Source: Phenylobacterium immobile (ATCC 35973) (GTDB lineage: Bacteria > Pseudomonadota > Alphaproteobacteria > Caulobacterales > Caulobacteraceae). From it: a DNA stretch of 64,000 nucleotides. Of the stretch, positions 43,270-54,028 are shown in pieces. The notes below the pieces were generated by a model. That model was given only the letters and a program-made list of their open reading frames with translations. It had not been told where the DNA came from and did not search any database. The stretch covers positions 2,445,001 to 2,509,000 of the forward strand of contig NZ_CVJQ01000001.1 in NCBI RefSeq assembly GCF_001375595.1. The letters run 5' to 3'. The position numbers and the translations under genes were made by a program. Position 1 is the first letter of the stretch, and each line of letters begins with the position of its first letter.

Positions 43270-45846
43270 TTAGAAGTTCACCGTCGCGCCGACCCAGTAG
43301 GTGCGGCCATAGTTGGCCCACTCCTGCAGGTTGCGACGCGTCGGGCCGGTCACTTCCTGGCGGCCGGTGTTCGACAGGTTCTGGCCCTCGGCGAACAGGC
43401 TGATTCTGTCGGTCAGGCGGTACGAGACCGAGGCGTCGAACAGGTGCCGGCCCTTCCAGTACTGGTCAGAGTTCGGGTTGGCGTCGTTGATCGTTTCCAG
43501 CTGGCCGCCGATGTAGTTGTGGCTGACCCGGGCCTCGAACGGCCCGCGCTGATAGTAGACCGCCATGTTCGTGGTGATCTCGGGCTGCTGGAACAGGCCC
43601 GTCGTCCGAGGACCGGCCGCCGTCAGATAGGTGAACTTCGTGTCGAGCAGCGTGATGTTGCCGTTGAAGCCGAAGCCGTCGAACGGCGTGGGCAGGAAGG
43701 TGAAGGCCTGCTGGATAGCGAACTCCACGCCCTTGATCTTCGCGGCCTGCGCGTTGGTCGGCGTCGAGACCGTCACGGCCTCCACGCCCCGGCCGACGTC
43801 GATATTCTGCGTCGAGGTCAGCGTGAATATCTCGTTCTTGATGTCCTTCTGGAACACCGCCAGCGAGACCAGACCGTCGCGCGGGTAGAACTCGACCGAC
43901 AGGTCAAAACCTTCGCTATCGCGGGGCTTCAGGTTCGGGTTGCCGCGGCTGACCGTCGGTTGGCTGCCGTCGAAGCTGACGTTCTCGTTGGCCGCCAGCG
44001 AGCCGAAGTCCGGCCGACCGATGGTGTTGGTCCAGGCGGCGCGGACGATGATGTTGGACGCCACATCCCAGGTCAGGTGCAGGCTGGGAAGCCAGTTTCC
44101 GTAGGCGCCCTCGTTGCTGACCGGGGTCAGGGTCGAACCCACGGTTCGCACCGCGTCGGAGGAGACCTTAGTCTTCTCATAACGCACGCCGCCCAGAACG
44201 GTCAGCGGGCCGGTCTTGTAGCTGGCCTGCGCATAGCCGGCGTAGATGTCTTCCTTGACTTGATAGTCGCCGGTTCGCGGCGAGGTGGTGGCGGTGAAAC
44301 GGCCGATGTTGGCGCGGATGAAGGCTTCGGCCTTGTCGGCGTCGATACGCGGCGACAGCAGGTAGCGGTCAGCGATCAGCGCCTGCGGGCCCAGAGCCGA
44401 GACCTGGTCCAGGGTGTAGGCGAAGCGGTAGTTGGTCTGGGCGTTCAGGAAGTCACGTGTCGATGACCGCAGCAGGCCGCCGAACTTGGCCTGGAAACGG
44501 TTGTCCATCGCGCCCTGGTCGAAGGCGAAGTTCACGCGACCCTGCGTCACCTTCTCGTCGGTGGCGGTGATCGCGGCGCGGTGCTGCTGAAGGGTGAAGT
44601 TGGCCGGGTTGCGGATCGCCGCCTCATTGATCGGCGTGAACACCGGGAACAGCGGGTTCGTCGTGTCATAGGTGAACGCGTAGTTCGCCCCTTGCGCGTC
44701 GACCGTGCGGAACTCCACCGACTCGTTGGGCGTGCTCAACTCGGCCTTTGAATAGACGAGGTCGCCGTCGGCGACCCAGTGCTCGGCGAACTTCCACTCT
44801 GCGCCGGTGCGGGCCATGGCGATGTCGCGCTTGGTCACCGGCTGGTTCAGCTGGATCACGGCGCGACCGCGGGCGAAGGACCCGCTGGTCGGGGTCTGGT
44901 TGGCGACGGCGCCGAGCGGCTCGATGCGGAACTCGATCCGCTCTTCGTCGTCTTGCATGCTCGCAAAGAGGCCCGAAGCCTCCCACCGAAACGTGTCGGT
45001 CGGGCGATACTCGAGCTTGGCGTTCGCCCCGCGGCGCTGCTTGGTGTTGTTGTACCAGAAGAGGCGCTGATAGGTCGGCACCTGGATGCCGTTGCCAGTC
45101 GGCGCGCCCGACGCGACAGGCGCGCCAGCGGCGGTGTATTCGCGGACCGATGGGTCCTGCGATTCCACCTGCGGGATGTCGTAGTCCAGCTGCTCCAGCG
45201 AGCCGCCGACCACCACGCCCCATTCCTCCTGGGCGCCGAAGGTCGTGCCCGCCGCGAAGGAGGCCCGGTAGGATTGCTTGTCGTTGCGCACGTCGCCCGA
45301 GCGCTCATAGAAGCCGAGCGAGCCCATGGCGCTGACGAACGGACCAGCGTGGTCGAAGGCGCTGCGCGTCTCGACGTTGATCACCCCGCCGATGGCGTTG
45401 CCGTCGTTCTCCGGGGTCACCGTCTTGATGACTTCCAGCTTGCCGACCATCACCGAGGGCACGATGTCGAGCGGCACGGTCCGGCCGCTTTCGTCCACCG
45501 ACGAGACGATGGCGCCGTCTATGGTGGTGCGGTTGTAGGTCGAGCGCAGGCCGCGGACGACCTGGAAGCGCGGCTCGCCCTGGTCTTCCATGACCGAGAT
45601 GCCCGGGATGCGGCGCAAGGCGGCGGCGGTGTTGTGGTCGGGCATCTTGCCGATGTCGTCGGCCGAGATGACATCGGCGACCACGAACTCGGTGCGCTTG
45701 GCTTCGATGGCGGCCTGCTGCGCCTGGCGCTGGCCGGTGATGACGATCTCGTCGACCTCTTGGCCGAACGCCAGACCCGGCGCCGAAAGCGCGCTCGCGC
45801 CCAGCAGGATCGCCGTCAGGCTCCACGATTTGCTACGGTTGAACAT
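43270..45846 (-). CDS. TonB-dependent receptor
   Basis: Outer-membrane receptor of 858 residues. A signal peptide (ending GLAFGQ) is followed at once by the TonB box VDEIVITGQRQAQ, a plug domain (ADDIGKMPDHNTAAALRRIPGISV to GNAIGGVINVETR), and a barrel ending YWVGATVNF. The IPGISVMEDQGEPRFQVVRGL sequence is typical of the group that imports carbohydrates or related polymers in Caulobacter and Xanthomonas relatives. The ATG at 45846 is preceded by GAGGGG; an upstream in-frame ATG would add residues without a signal. A divergent secreted-protein gene starts 155 bases away. Confidence 0.93.
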   Translation of the reverse strand: MFNRSKSWSLTAILLGASALSAPGLAFGQEVDEIVITGQRQAQQAAIEAKRTEFVVADVISADDIGKMPDHNTAAALRRIPGISVMEDQGEPRFQVVRGLRSTYNRTTIDGAIVSSVDESGRTVPLDIVPSVMVGKLEVIKTVTPENDGNAIGGVINVETRSAFDHAGPFVSAMGSLGFYERSGDVRNDKQSYRASFAAGTTFGAQEEWGVVVGGSLEQLDYDIPQVESQDPSVREYTAAGAPVASGAPTGNGIQVPTYQRLFWYNNTKQRRGANAKLEYRPTDTFRWEASGLFASMQDDEERIEFRIEPLGAVANQTPTSGSFARGRAVIQLNQPVTKRDIAMARTGAEWKFAEHWVADGDLVYSKAELSTPNESVEFRTVDAQGANYAFTYDTTNPLFPVFTPINEAAIRNPANFTLQQHRAAITATDEKVTQGRVNFAFDQGAMDNRFQAKFGGLLRSSTRDFLNAQTNYRFAYTLDQVSALGPQALIADRYLLSPRIDADKAEAFIRANIGRFTATTSPRTGDYQVKEDIYAGYAQASYKTGPLTVLGGVRYEKTKVSSDAVRTVGSTLTPVSNEGAYGNWLPSLHLTWDVASNIIVRAAWTNTIGRPDFGSLAANENVSFDGSQPTVSRGNPNLKPRDSEGFDLSVEFYPRDGLVSLAVFQKDIKNEIFTLTSTQNIDVGRGVEAVTVSTPTNAQAAKIKGVEFAIQQAFTFLPTPFDGFGFNGNITLLDTKFTYLTAAGPRTTGLFQQPEITTNMAVYYQRGPFEARVSHNYIGGQLETINDANPNSDQYWKGRHLFDASVSYRLTDRISLFAEGQNLSNTGRQEVTGPTRRNLQEWANYGRTYWVGATVNF

Positions 45847-46000
45847 GGCGCCACCCCTCAGTGTGCAGTTGCGAACTGGGGGTCGCTTAGGGGTGGTGTG
45901 TGACAGTCGCCGCAAAGCTCAATGTCGGTTCGATGACTTCGCAGAACCGTCACGGGCGCAGCCTATGGCCGAAGCCACGGTGTAAGGGATGGAGCGCGAC

Positions 46001-46810
46001 ATGATCCGGATATTGGCGCTGGCGACGACGCTCGCCGCCACGGCGGCCTCAGCTGAGCCACAGTTGCGCCCCGGGGCCGAGACCGTCCGCCGCTACCCCG
46101 CGCCGGAAGCGCGCCAGGGCGTGGCGGTCGACGCCCGCTTCGTCTACGCCGTCGCCAACTCGACCATCGCCAAATACGACAAGCAGACCGGCGCCAAGGT
46201 CGGTGAATGGAAGGGCGATCGCGCCCGCTTCCCGCACATCAACTCCTGCAGCCTGATCGCCAAAGAGCTGGTCTGCGCCAGCTCCAACTTCCCGGCCGCG
46301 CCGCACTGGAGCGCTGTTGAGATCTACGATCCCGCCACCATGACCCACAGACGCAGCGTGCCCCTGGGCCCAGGAACGGGTTCGGTCACCTGGGTCGAAT
46401 GGAAGGACGGCGCCTGGTACACCGCCTTCGCCAACTACGACGGCAAGGGCGGCGAGGCCGGCCGCGATCACACCGCCACCGCGCTCATCCGCTATGACGC
46501 CAAGTGGCGGCGCACCGGCGGCTGGCTGTTCCCGGCCAGCGTCCTCGCGCGCATGGCGCCCATGAGCTCTTCCGGCGGCGGTTTCGGCCCTGACGGCCGG
46601 CTTTACGTCACCGGCCACGACAACGCCGAGCTCTATGTCCTGGAGCTGCCGAAGGACGGCGCGGTCCTCGACCACGTCGCCACCCTGCCCATCGAGGCCG
46701 AGGGCCAGGCGATCGACTGGGATGAAGGCCAGCCCTGGATGCTCTACGGCATCAGCCGCAAGGGCGGCGAGATCCTGGCGATGAAGGTCCCGCCGGCGCC
46801 TGTCAGATAG
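46001..46810 (+). CDS. Secreted protein with propeller-like repeats, function unknown
   Basis: Exported protein of 269 residues with a Sec signal peptide (ending AASAEP). The mature part has recurring strand-turn patterns (VDARFVYAVANSTIAKYDKQTG, VTWVEWKDGAWYTAFANYDG, GFGPDGRLYVTGHDNAELYVL) like a small beta-propeller. No catalytic motif is recognisable. The ATG with GGAG upstream was preferred over one 12 bases earlier. It is divergent from a TonB receptor and could bind or act on the same nutrient. A hairpin terminator follows. Confidence 0.8.
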   Translation: MIRILALATTLAATAASAEPQLRPGAETVRRYPAPEARQGVAVDARFVYAVANSTIAKYDKQTGAKVGEWKGDRARFPHINSCSLIAKELVCASSNFPAAPHWSAVEIYDPATMTHRRSVPLGPGTGSVTWVEWKDGAWYTAFANYDGKGGEAGRDHTATALIRYDAKWRRTGGWLFPASVLARMAPMSSSGGGFGPDGRLYVTGHDNAELYVLELPKDGAVLDHVATLPIEAEGQAIDWDEGQPWMLYGISRKGGEILAMKVPPAPVR

Positions 46811-46817
46811 CCCTTAT

Positions 46818-46852
46818 TTCGTCATCCCCGGGCTTGTCCCGGGGATGACGAA
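46818..46852. terminator. Bidirectional hairpin between the secreted-protein gene and rpoD
   Basis: CGTCATCCCCGGG pairs perfectly with CCCGGGGATGACG across a 5-base loop, extended by two T-A pairs. It lies between two convergent genes, 8 bases after one stop and 9 bases from the other, and can serve both. The arms match the GTCATCCCGG palindromes near 55.3 kb. Confidence 0.75.
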
Positions 46853-46860
46853 CAGTTCGG

Positions 46861-48795
<1,935 letters not shown>

Positions 48796-49216
48796 TCAGC
48801 TCTCCGAAGTCGACTTACGCGCCTGGACCAAAGGGCCTGACCCCGGGCGCGGGTCGAAAAATGGTGGTCCGGAACGAAGTACGAAGGTCCTGCGACCTTA
48901 CGACCCGCCCGATGTCCAAAACGTTCCAAAAAAAGCATGCCTTCCAGCAAGCTCACGCGAATTTTGAACACAAGTCCGCTTCGCGCATTCACGGGTTTGA
49001 GCTGGAGCCCCGCCGCAAACGCTGTAGCCGACTCGCGCACCGCCGCGAGCGCTGGGGATTTCCGCGTATCGAGGAAGGTATCCGTTTGTGATTGGCGCGC
49101 CCGATGTCCGCGGCGGCCGGTGGATCCTGTCGAAAGCGCGCTAAACCCGCACAGGGCCAGATGGCGTGCGCACCTCTTAGAGTCAAGATGGATAGGCCGC
49201 CTAAGTACGCGGAAGC
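48796..49216. other. Long dnaG-rpoD intergenic region / rpoD leader
   Basis: 421 bases without a convincing gene. A small hairpin AAGGTC-CTGC-GACCTT lies at 48884-48899, about 90 bases upstream of the rpoD start. A run of seven A (T on the rpoD strand) is at 48928-48934, on the wrong side of the hairpin to make an intrinsic terminator. rpoD promoters must lie here, but I could not pick one with confidence. The absence of a terminator leaves readthrough from dnaG possible. Confidence 0.5.
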
Positions 49217-51130
49217 TTAGTGCAAACTGCCCATGGCCGGTTCTTCGGTCACGGTCCAGTCGCTGTTCAGCCGGCGGCGCAACACGTCGCGAAGGGTCTT
49301 CAGGCTGATCAGTTCGCCCATCATGTCCGGATCACGCTCCAGGTCGCGGATCGCGTCCTCCACGGCCAACTCCAGCGACTTGACCTCCATCAGGAGATCG
49401 TAGGCCTGCCGCCATAGGTCGCGCGCGCGCTCGCCAGTGGCCGCCAGGAACGGCGCGGCGACGCCTGCGCGGCTCGCGTCGCGCTCCAGCCTCGCCAACA
49501 TCCCGGCGTCAAATCCGCGCTCAGCGAGCGCCCGGGTCGCTGTCTCCTGATCGAGGTGATCGGCCTCGAAGCGCAGGCTCACGAGGTCCTGTGCCAGGCG
49601 GTCCAGCCGAGCATCGCCAAAACCGCTGGCGCTGATCCGCTCGATGCTCGTCTCCATCACCGCCGGATCACGCACCGCCGCCAGAGCGAGGGCCGCCGCA
49701 AGCGGTAAAGGCGACTGGGCCAGCGCGCTGGCCGCCCGCTGGCCCTGCGGAGTCGCCCCGGCCAGAACCGTCCGGCGCTTGCCCCAGCCGTGCTGCGACA
49801 GCGCCCGGCCCGCGGCGCTGGCGTCATAGGGGCTTGGCGTCGCCCGCGGGAACAGGGCGTCGAAACGGGCCAGCAGGAATTCCTTGTAGGCGCCGGCCAG
49901 ATCGGCGTCGGCGATGGTGGCCGCCAGCTTACGCAGCCGCACCTTCAGGTCGGTGCGCTGCTCCGGCGTGTCCAGGGGCGCGGCCTGCCGCTCGCGCAGG
50001 AAAAGCGCCTCGGCGAAGGGCGTTGTCTCGGCCAGCTGCTTCTTCAGCGCCGCCGCGCCTTGCTCGCGCAGCACCTCGTCGGGGTCTTTGCCGCCCTCGA
50101 CCAAGGCGAAATTGAAGCTGCGCCCCGGCCTCAAGAGCGGCAGCGCCCGGTCCATGACCCGCCCCGCCGCCTGGCGTCCTGCCCGGTCCCCGTCGAAGCA
50201 CAGGGTCGGATCGGGGTGGTGACGCCACAGGAGCTCCATCTGCTCCTCCCCCAGCGCCGTCCCCATGGCCGCCGCCGAAGGCAGCCCCGCACGCTGGCAG
50301 GCGATGACGTCCATATAGCCTTCGACCACCACTAGCGGCGGCGTCTCGCCGGAGGGGGCGGCGGCGATGATCTTGCGGGCCCCGGCCAGGCCATAGAGCA
50401 CCTGGCCCTTGTGGAAGACCGACGTCTCCGGCCCGTTGAGGTATTTGGCGCGGGCTTCCGGGTCCATGGCCCGACCGCCGAAGGATACGATCCGGCCGCG
50501 AGCGTCAGCGATCGGGAAGATGATCCGGTCCCGGAAGCGGTCGTAGGGCGCAGCGCCATCCTCCGGGGCGATCAACAGTCCCGCCTCAACCAGCTCGCCG
50601 GGCTTGGCCCCCTTGGCGATCAGATAGTCCTTCAGCGCCGTGCGCCCATTGGGCGAAAAGCCCAGCCGGAAGCGCGACCATTCGCTCTCGGGCAGGCCGC
50701 GACGCTCCAGATAGGCCCGCGCCTCGCGACCCGCAGGTCGACGAAGTTCGCCCTCGAACCACTGGGCGGCCGTCTCCAGCCAGTCGCCCAGGCCCTGGCG
50801 CTTCTTCTCCTGCTCGGCCGCACGCGGATCGACCGCCGGCAACGGCACGCCCGCATCGGCCGCCAGCCGCTCGACGGCTTCCGAGAACGAGAGCCGCTCG
50901 GTCTCTTGCAGGAAGGTGATGATGTCGCCGGTCTTGCCCGACGAGAAGTCGAAGAACTGGCCCTTGTCGTCGTTCACGTAGAACGAGGGCGTCTTCTCCT
51001 TGGTGAAGGGGGAAAGCCCCACATACTCGCGGCCTTGCCGGCGAAGCTTCACCGTCTTGCCAATGACGTCGGACGGTCGCAGGCGAGACTTGATCTCGTC
51101 GAGAAAGCGTTCGTCGAACCGTCCAGCCAT
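49217..51130 (-). CDS. dnaG: DNA primase
   Basis: Makes RNA primers for DNA replication. The 637-residue protein has the N-terminal domain (RLRPSDVIGKTVKLRRQGREYVGLSPFTKEKTPSF), the TOPRIM core with VVEGYMDVIACQRAG and LCFDGDRAGRQAAGR, and a C-terminal helicase-binding region. The CHCC zinc ligands are absent: the usual CPFH is SPFT, and the following FHCFGC-type pair is FFDFSSGK. That variant is, from memory, common in Caulobacter-type alphaproteobacteria. It lies upstream of rpoD on the same strand, as in the macromolecular synthesis operon. Confidence 0.97.
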   Translation of the reverse strand: MAGRFDERFLDEIKSRLRPSDVIGKTVKLRRQGREYVGLSPFTKEKTPSFYVNDDKGQFFDFSSGKTGDIITFLQETERLSFSEAVERLAADAGVPLPAVDPRAAEQEKKRQGLGDWLETAAQWFEGELRRPAGREARAYLERRGLPESEWSRFRLGFSPNGRTALKDYLIAKGAKPGELVEAGLLIAPEDGAAPYDRFRDRIIFPIADARGRIVSFGGRAMDPEARAKYLNGPETSVFHKGQVLYGLAGARKIIAAAPSGETPPLVVVEGYMDVIACQRAGLPSAAAMGTALGEEQMELLWRHHPDPTLCFDGDRAGRQAAGRVMDRALPLLRPGRSFNFALVEGGKDPDEVLREQGAAALKKQLAETTPFAEALFLRERQAAPLDTPEQRTDLKVRLRKLAATIADADLAGAYKEFLLARFDALFPRATPSPYDASAAGRALSQHGWGKRRTVLAGATPQGQRAASALAQSPLPLAAALALAAVRDPAVMETSIERISASGFGDARLDRLAQDLVSLRFEADHLDQETATRALAERGFDAGMLARLERDASRAGVAAPFLAATGERARDLWRQAYDLLMEVKSLELAVEDAIRDLERDPDMMGELISLKTLRDVLRRRLNSDWTVTEEPAMGSLH

Positions 51131-51303
51131 GGCGCCCTATGGGAACTCGTGTCTGAGCCCTTCGTAAACCGACTCAGTGGCGGCTGCGCGATCCTTCTGT
51201 CGAGGTCCTCAAAGCGCTGAGGCGCGGGACAACTGAAGACCCTCTGTGGATAAGTTGCGCCTGACCCCCCCGCCAAGGTCCTGGCGGGGGGAGCGTATCG
51301 GTC

Positions 51304-51636
51304 CTAGTGGTTCGCCAGGATGATCGAGACAATCACGCCGGTGGCCGCGGCGGCCAGGATGTAATTGCCGTCAACCTGGCGCCATTCATAGCCGCGGCGC
51401 GGCGCGGCCAGATGATGGCGGCGGTAATCGATCCGCTGGCCGCGGTTCCAGTCAGCGCGCTCGATGCGGCCGCCTTTGCGCCAGCCGTTGTGGCGGCCAT
51501 TGTCGTGACGGCCGTTCATGCGCCTGTCGTCGCGCTGGTCGTAGCGCTGGTCGTCGTGGCGCGGCGCAGCGAAGGCGCTGGCGGCCGAACCGCTGAGGAT
51601 CAGAACGGCGGCGGCGGCGGTCATTAAGCGCTTCAT
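51304..51636 (-). CDS. RcnB-family periplasmic protein
   Basis: Small exported protein of 110 residues. The signal peptide (MKRLMTAAAAVLILSGSAAS) is followed by a His/Arg/Asp-rich stretch (RHDDQRYDQRDDRRMNGRH) and the RcnB C-terminal motif APRRGYEWRQVDGNYILAAAATGVIVSII. RcnB of E. coli modulates nickel/cobalt efflux in the periplasm, but most family members lack a tested role. AGGAGA before the ATG fixes the start; an ORF extending 100 codons upstream overlaps the divergent gene and is a shadow. Confidence 0.85.
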   Translation of the reverse strand: MKRLMTAAAAVLILSGSAASAFAAPRHDDQRYDQRDDRRMNGRHDNGRHNGWRKGGRIERADWNRGQRIDYRRHHLAAPRRGYEWRQVDGNYILAAAATGVIVSIILANH

Positions 51637-51808
51637 GGGTCTCTCCTGGGTTGCGAAACCACACTGGCGCCGCGGGGATGCACCTGTGCTGAACGCACCC
51701 GGTCCGTGACCGTTCATGTCGCCGCCCAGGAAGCACTTGCCTAAACCGCCCTTCCGTTGGACCGTGGCCCAAACCGGCGAAAAACAGCCGGACCTAGGGA
51801 GAACGAAC

Positions 51809-52594
51809 ATGGCGGACGTGGTCTGCGCCTGGGGCCTCAGCGCGGTTGAGGCGTGGCGTGATCGGGCTTCGGCCCTTGTGATTGTCGATACCCTGACCTT
51901 CTCGACGACGGTCAGCGTCGCCGCCGACCGCGGCGTGCGCGTCATTCCCTACGGCTGGGGCGAGGACTTCTGGGCCGCCGCCGCCGCGAAGAAGGCCGAT
52001 GCTCAACTCGCCGGGCCGCGCGGCGGCGACACGCCCAACCTGTCGCCTGGCAGCGTCGCCGCGATGACCTCCGGATCTCGGCTGCTCCTGCCGTCGCGCA
52101 ATGGCGGCGCGCTGTCTGTCGCCGCGGGCATGGGCTCGGCCGCTGTCTTCTGCGGCTCCCTGCGCAACGTCAGCCTGGTCGCGCAGGCCGCCAGCGAAGC
52201 GGCCGGCGGCGGGACCATCGCCATTATCGCCGCGGGTGAGATCGTGCCTGACGCCGGCTTCCGACCAGCCATCGAGGACTGGTTCGGCGCCGGCGCGATC
52301 ATCGAGATTCTGCACGCCGAAGGGCGCGAGGAGGACGCCAAGGCCCAGCTCGCCCGCCTCGCCTATGAGGCGGCCGCCAACCAGCTTGAGGCGGTCATGC
52401 GCGACAGCCTGTCCGGTCGCGAAGTCACCGAGCGTGGCTTTGAGGGCGACGTCGATTTCGCACTGCAGGTCGATCAGGGATTGACCGCGCCGCGACTGGT
52501 CGATGGGGTGTTCGAACCGGGCGTCATCGCCCGCGCGCCCGTCGCCCGGAGAAATCCGACCGTCGCGGATGCAGGGTTCACCCTGGCGCAATAG
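51809..52594 (+). CDS. ComB-family phosphatase (2-phosphosulfolactate phosphatase-like)
   Basis: Magnesium-dependent acid phosphatase family member of 261 residues. The family N-terminus is visible as ALVIVDTLTFSTTVSVAADRG, then GGDTPNLSPGSV and LLLPSRNGGALS, and the central AIIAAGEIVPDAGFRPAIEDWFGAGAII. The named reaction belongs to coenzyme M synthesis in methanogens; bacteria with this gene alone do not make coenzyme M, so the real substrate here is unknown. AGGGAG before the ATG supports the start. It is followed 26 bases later by a GFA-family gene. Confidence 0.8.
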   Translation: MADVVCAWGLSAVEAWRDRASALVIVDTLTFSTTVSVAADRGVRVIPYGWGEDFWAAAAAKKADAQLAGPRGGDTPNLSPGSVAAMTSGSRLLLPSRNGGALSVAAGMGSAAVFCGSLRNVSLVAQAASEAAGGGTIAIIAAGEIVPDAGFRPAIEDWFGAGAIIEILHAEGREEDAKAQLARLAYEAAANQLEAVMRDSLSGREVTERGFEGDVDFALQVDQGLTAPRLVDGVFEPGVIARAPVARRNPTVADAGFTLAQ

Positions 52595-52620
52595 ACGCCA
52601 GGCTACAGGTGAGGACGGCG

Positions 52621-53025
52621 ATGAAGCTTGAAGGCGGCTGCTATTGCGGCGAAGTGCGTTACGTCGCCGAAGGCGAGCCGGCGCTCCGCGCTCAGTGCCA
52701 TTGTCGGGAATGCCAATACATGACGGGCGGCGGCCCGAATTTCTTCCTGGCCATGCCGGCTGATGGGTTCGTCTACAAGAAAGGCGAGCCCAGGCGCTTC
52801 ACACGCAGCGACATCGAAAACCCCGTGACCCGCGAGTTTTGCCCCACCTGCGGGACGCACCTGGCCACCAAGATAACCGGCCGGCCGATCGTCATCGTCA
52901 AGGTCGGCACGTTGGACGACCCCGCCCAGTTCGGCGAGCCGCAGCTCGCGATGTTCACCATCGACAGGCAAGCCTTCCACCACATTCCCGACGACCTGCC
53001 GGCCTATGAGCGTCGCCGCACCTAG
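52621..53025 (+). CDS. GFA (CENP-V/Gfa) family zinc protein
   Basis: Small cysteine-rich protein of 134 residues, named after glutathione-dependent formaldehyde-activating enzyme, though most members have no proven activity. Zinc cysteines are in EGGCYCGEVRY, QCHCRECQYMTG and EFCPTCGTHLA. The ATG with GAGGA upstream was preferred over an in-frame GTG four codons earlier. It lies between the ComB-like gene and two hydrolases and may be co-transcribed with the former. Confidence 0.9.
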   Translation: MKLEGGCYCGEVRYVAEGEPALRAQCHCRECQYMTGGGPNFFLAMPADGFVYKKGEPRRFTRSDIENPVTREFCPTCGTHLATKITGRPIVIVKVGTLDDPAQFGEPQLAMFTIDRQAFHHIPDDLPAYERRRT

Positions 53026-53132
53026 GGACGCCTTCTGATCGTCGGCGCGTTGGTCAGAAAATCTGCGGATGGCGGGTGGCGATCGTCGCCCTAAGCTGCG
53101 CCAACGCACACAAATGTAAGGAGACGCACGGC

Positions 53133-53996
53133 ATGTGCGACGAGCGCGACGACGGCCCTGGCGCCTACACGGAACAGAACCGTCGCGGTTACCTGAGGAT
53201 TGCTTCGGGCGGCGTCGCCGGCGCCGTCGGCGCGGGCGCGGCCTCCGCCGGCGTTGAGGAACGCGCGGTCAAGATCACGACTCCGGACGGCGAGGCCGAC
53301 GCGGCCCTCTTCGTGCCCAAGGGCGCTGGCGCGAAGCCCGGCGTGATCTACTGGCCCGACATCTTCGGCCTGCGACCGGCGGCCAAGGATATGGGTCGCC
53401 GGCTGGCTGGCGACGGCTATGTCGTGCTGGTGGTGAATCCCTTCTACCGCGGCGGCGAAGCTGAGGAGCTTTCGGCGAAGGCGGCCGGCTTTGAAGGCTT
53501 CATGCAGAAGGTCGGCTTCTTCCGCGACTTCCGCATGGCCATGAGCGGCGAGGCGGTGGCTGCGGACGCCAAGGCCTATGTCGATTTCCTCGACGCCTTG
53601 CCCGAAACCTCGGACGCCAAGGTCGGCGTGCAAGGCTACAGCATGGGGGGCGCGCTGGCCTTCATGACGGCGGGCGCAGCGCCCGACCGGGTCGGCGGGG
53701 TCGCCAGCTTCCATGGGGGCGGGCTGACCACCGACCAGCCGAGCAGCCCTCACCTCATCATCGGCAAGACTGACGCCGCCTACCTGGTCTGCGTCGCCAA
53801 GAACGACGACGAGAAGGAGCCGCAGTCCAAAGACATCCTGAACGCGACCTTCGAGGAGACCGGCAAGACCGGCTCCGCCGAGGTCTATGCCGCTGACCAC
53901 GGGTGGTGCGTGCCGGACATGCCCGCCTACGACCAGGCCGAGGCTGAACGCGCCTGGGCCAACCTGCTGGAAACCTACAAGGCCGCCCTCGTCTGA
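53133..53996 (+). CDS. Dienelactone hydrolase family protein, Ser-nucleophile copy
   Basis: Alpha/beta hydrolase of 287 residues. The N-terminus RRGYLRIASGGVAGAVGAG looks like a Tat signal preceded by an acidic leader. The nucleophile elbow reads GVQGYSMGGAL, so the usual dienelactone hydrolase cysteine is serine here. The triad is completed by an aspartate near CVAKNDDEKEP and by histidine in YAADHGWCVPD. TAAGGAG before the ATG fixes the start. A close paralogue follows 32 bases downstream. The activity could be that of a true carboxylesterase and not a dienelactone hydrolase. Confidence 0.9.
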   Translation: MCDERDDGPGAYTEQNRRGYLRIASGGVAGAVGAGAASAGVEERAVKITTPDGEADAALFVPKGAGAKPGVIYWPDIFGLRPAAKDMGRRLAGDGYVVLVVNPFYRGGEAEELSAKAAGFEGFMQKVGFFRDFRMAMSGEAVAADAKAYVDFLDALPETSDAKVGVQGYSMGGALAFMTAGAAPDRVGGVASFHGGGLTTDQPSSPHLIIGKTDAAYLVCVAKNDDEKEPQSKDILNATFEETGKTGSAEVYAADHGWCVPDMPAYDQAEAERAWANLLETYKAALV

Positions 53997-54028
53997 GGGC
54001 GCCGAAACCCCAATCCGGAGACCGACGC

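Noticed and set aside
48861..49308. Plus-strand open frames across the dnaG-rpoD gap
   Set aside because: No ribosome-binding site or recognisable sequence; they run into the dnaG gene on the other strand.
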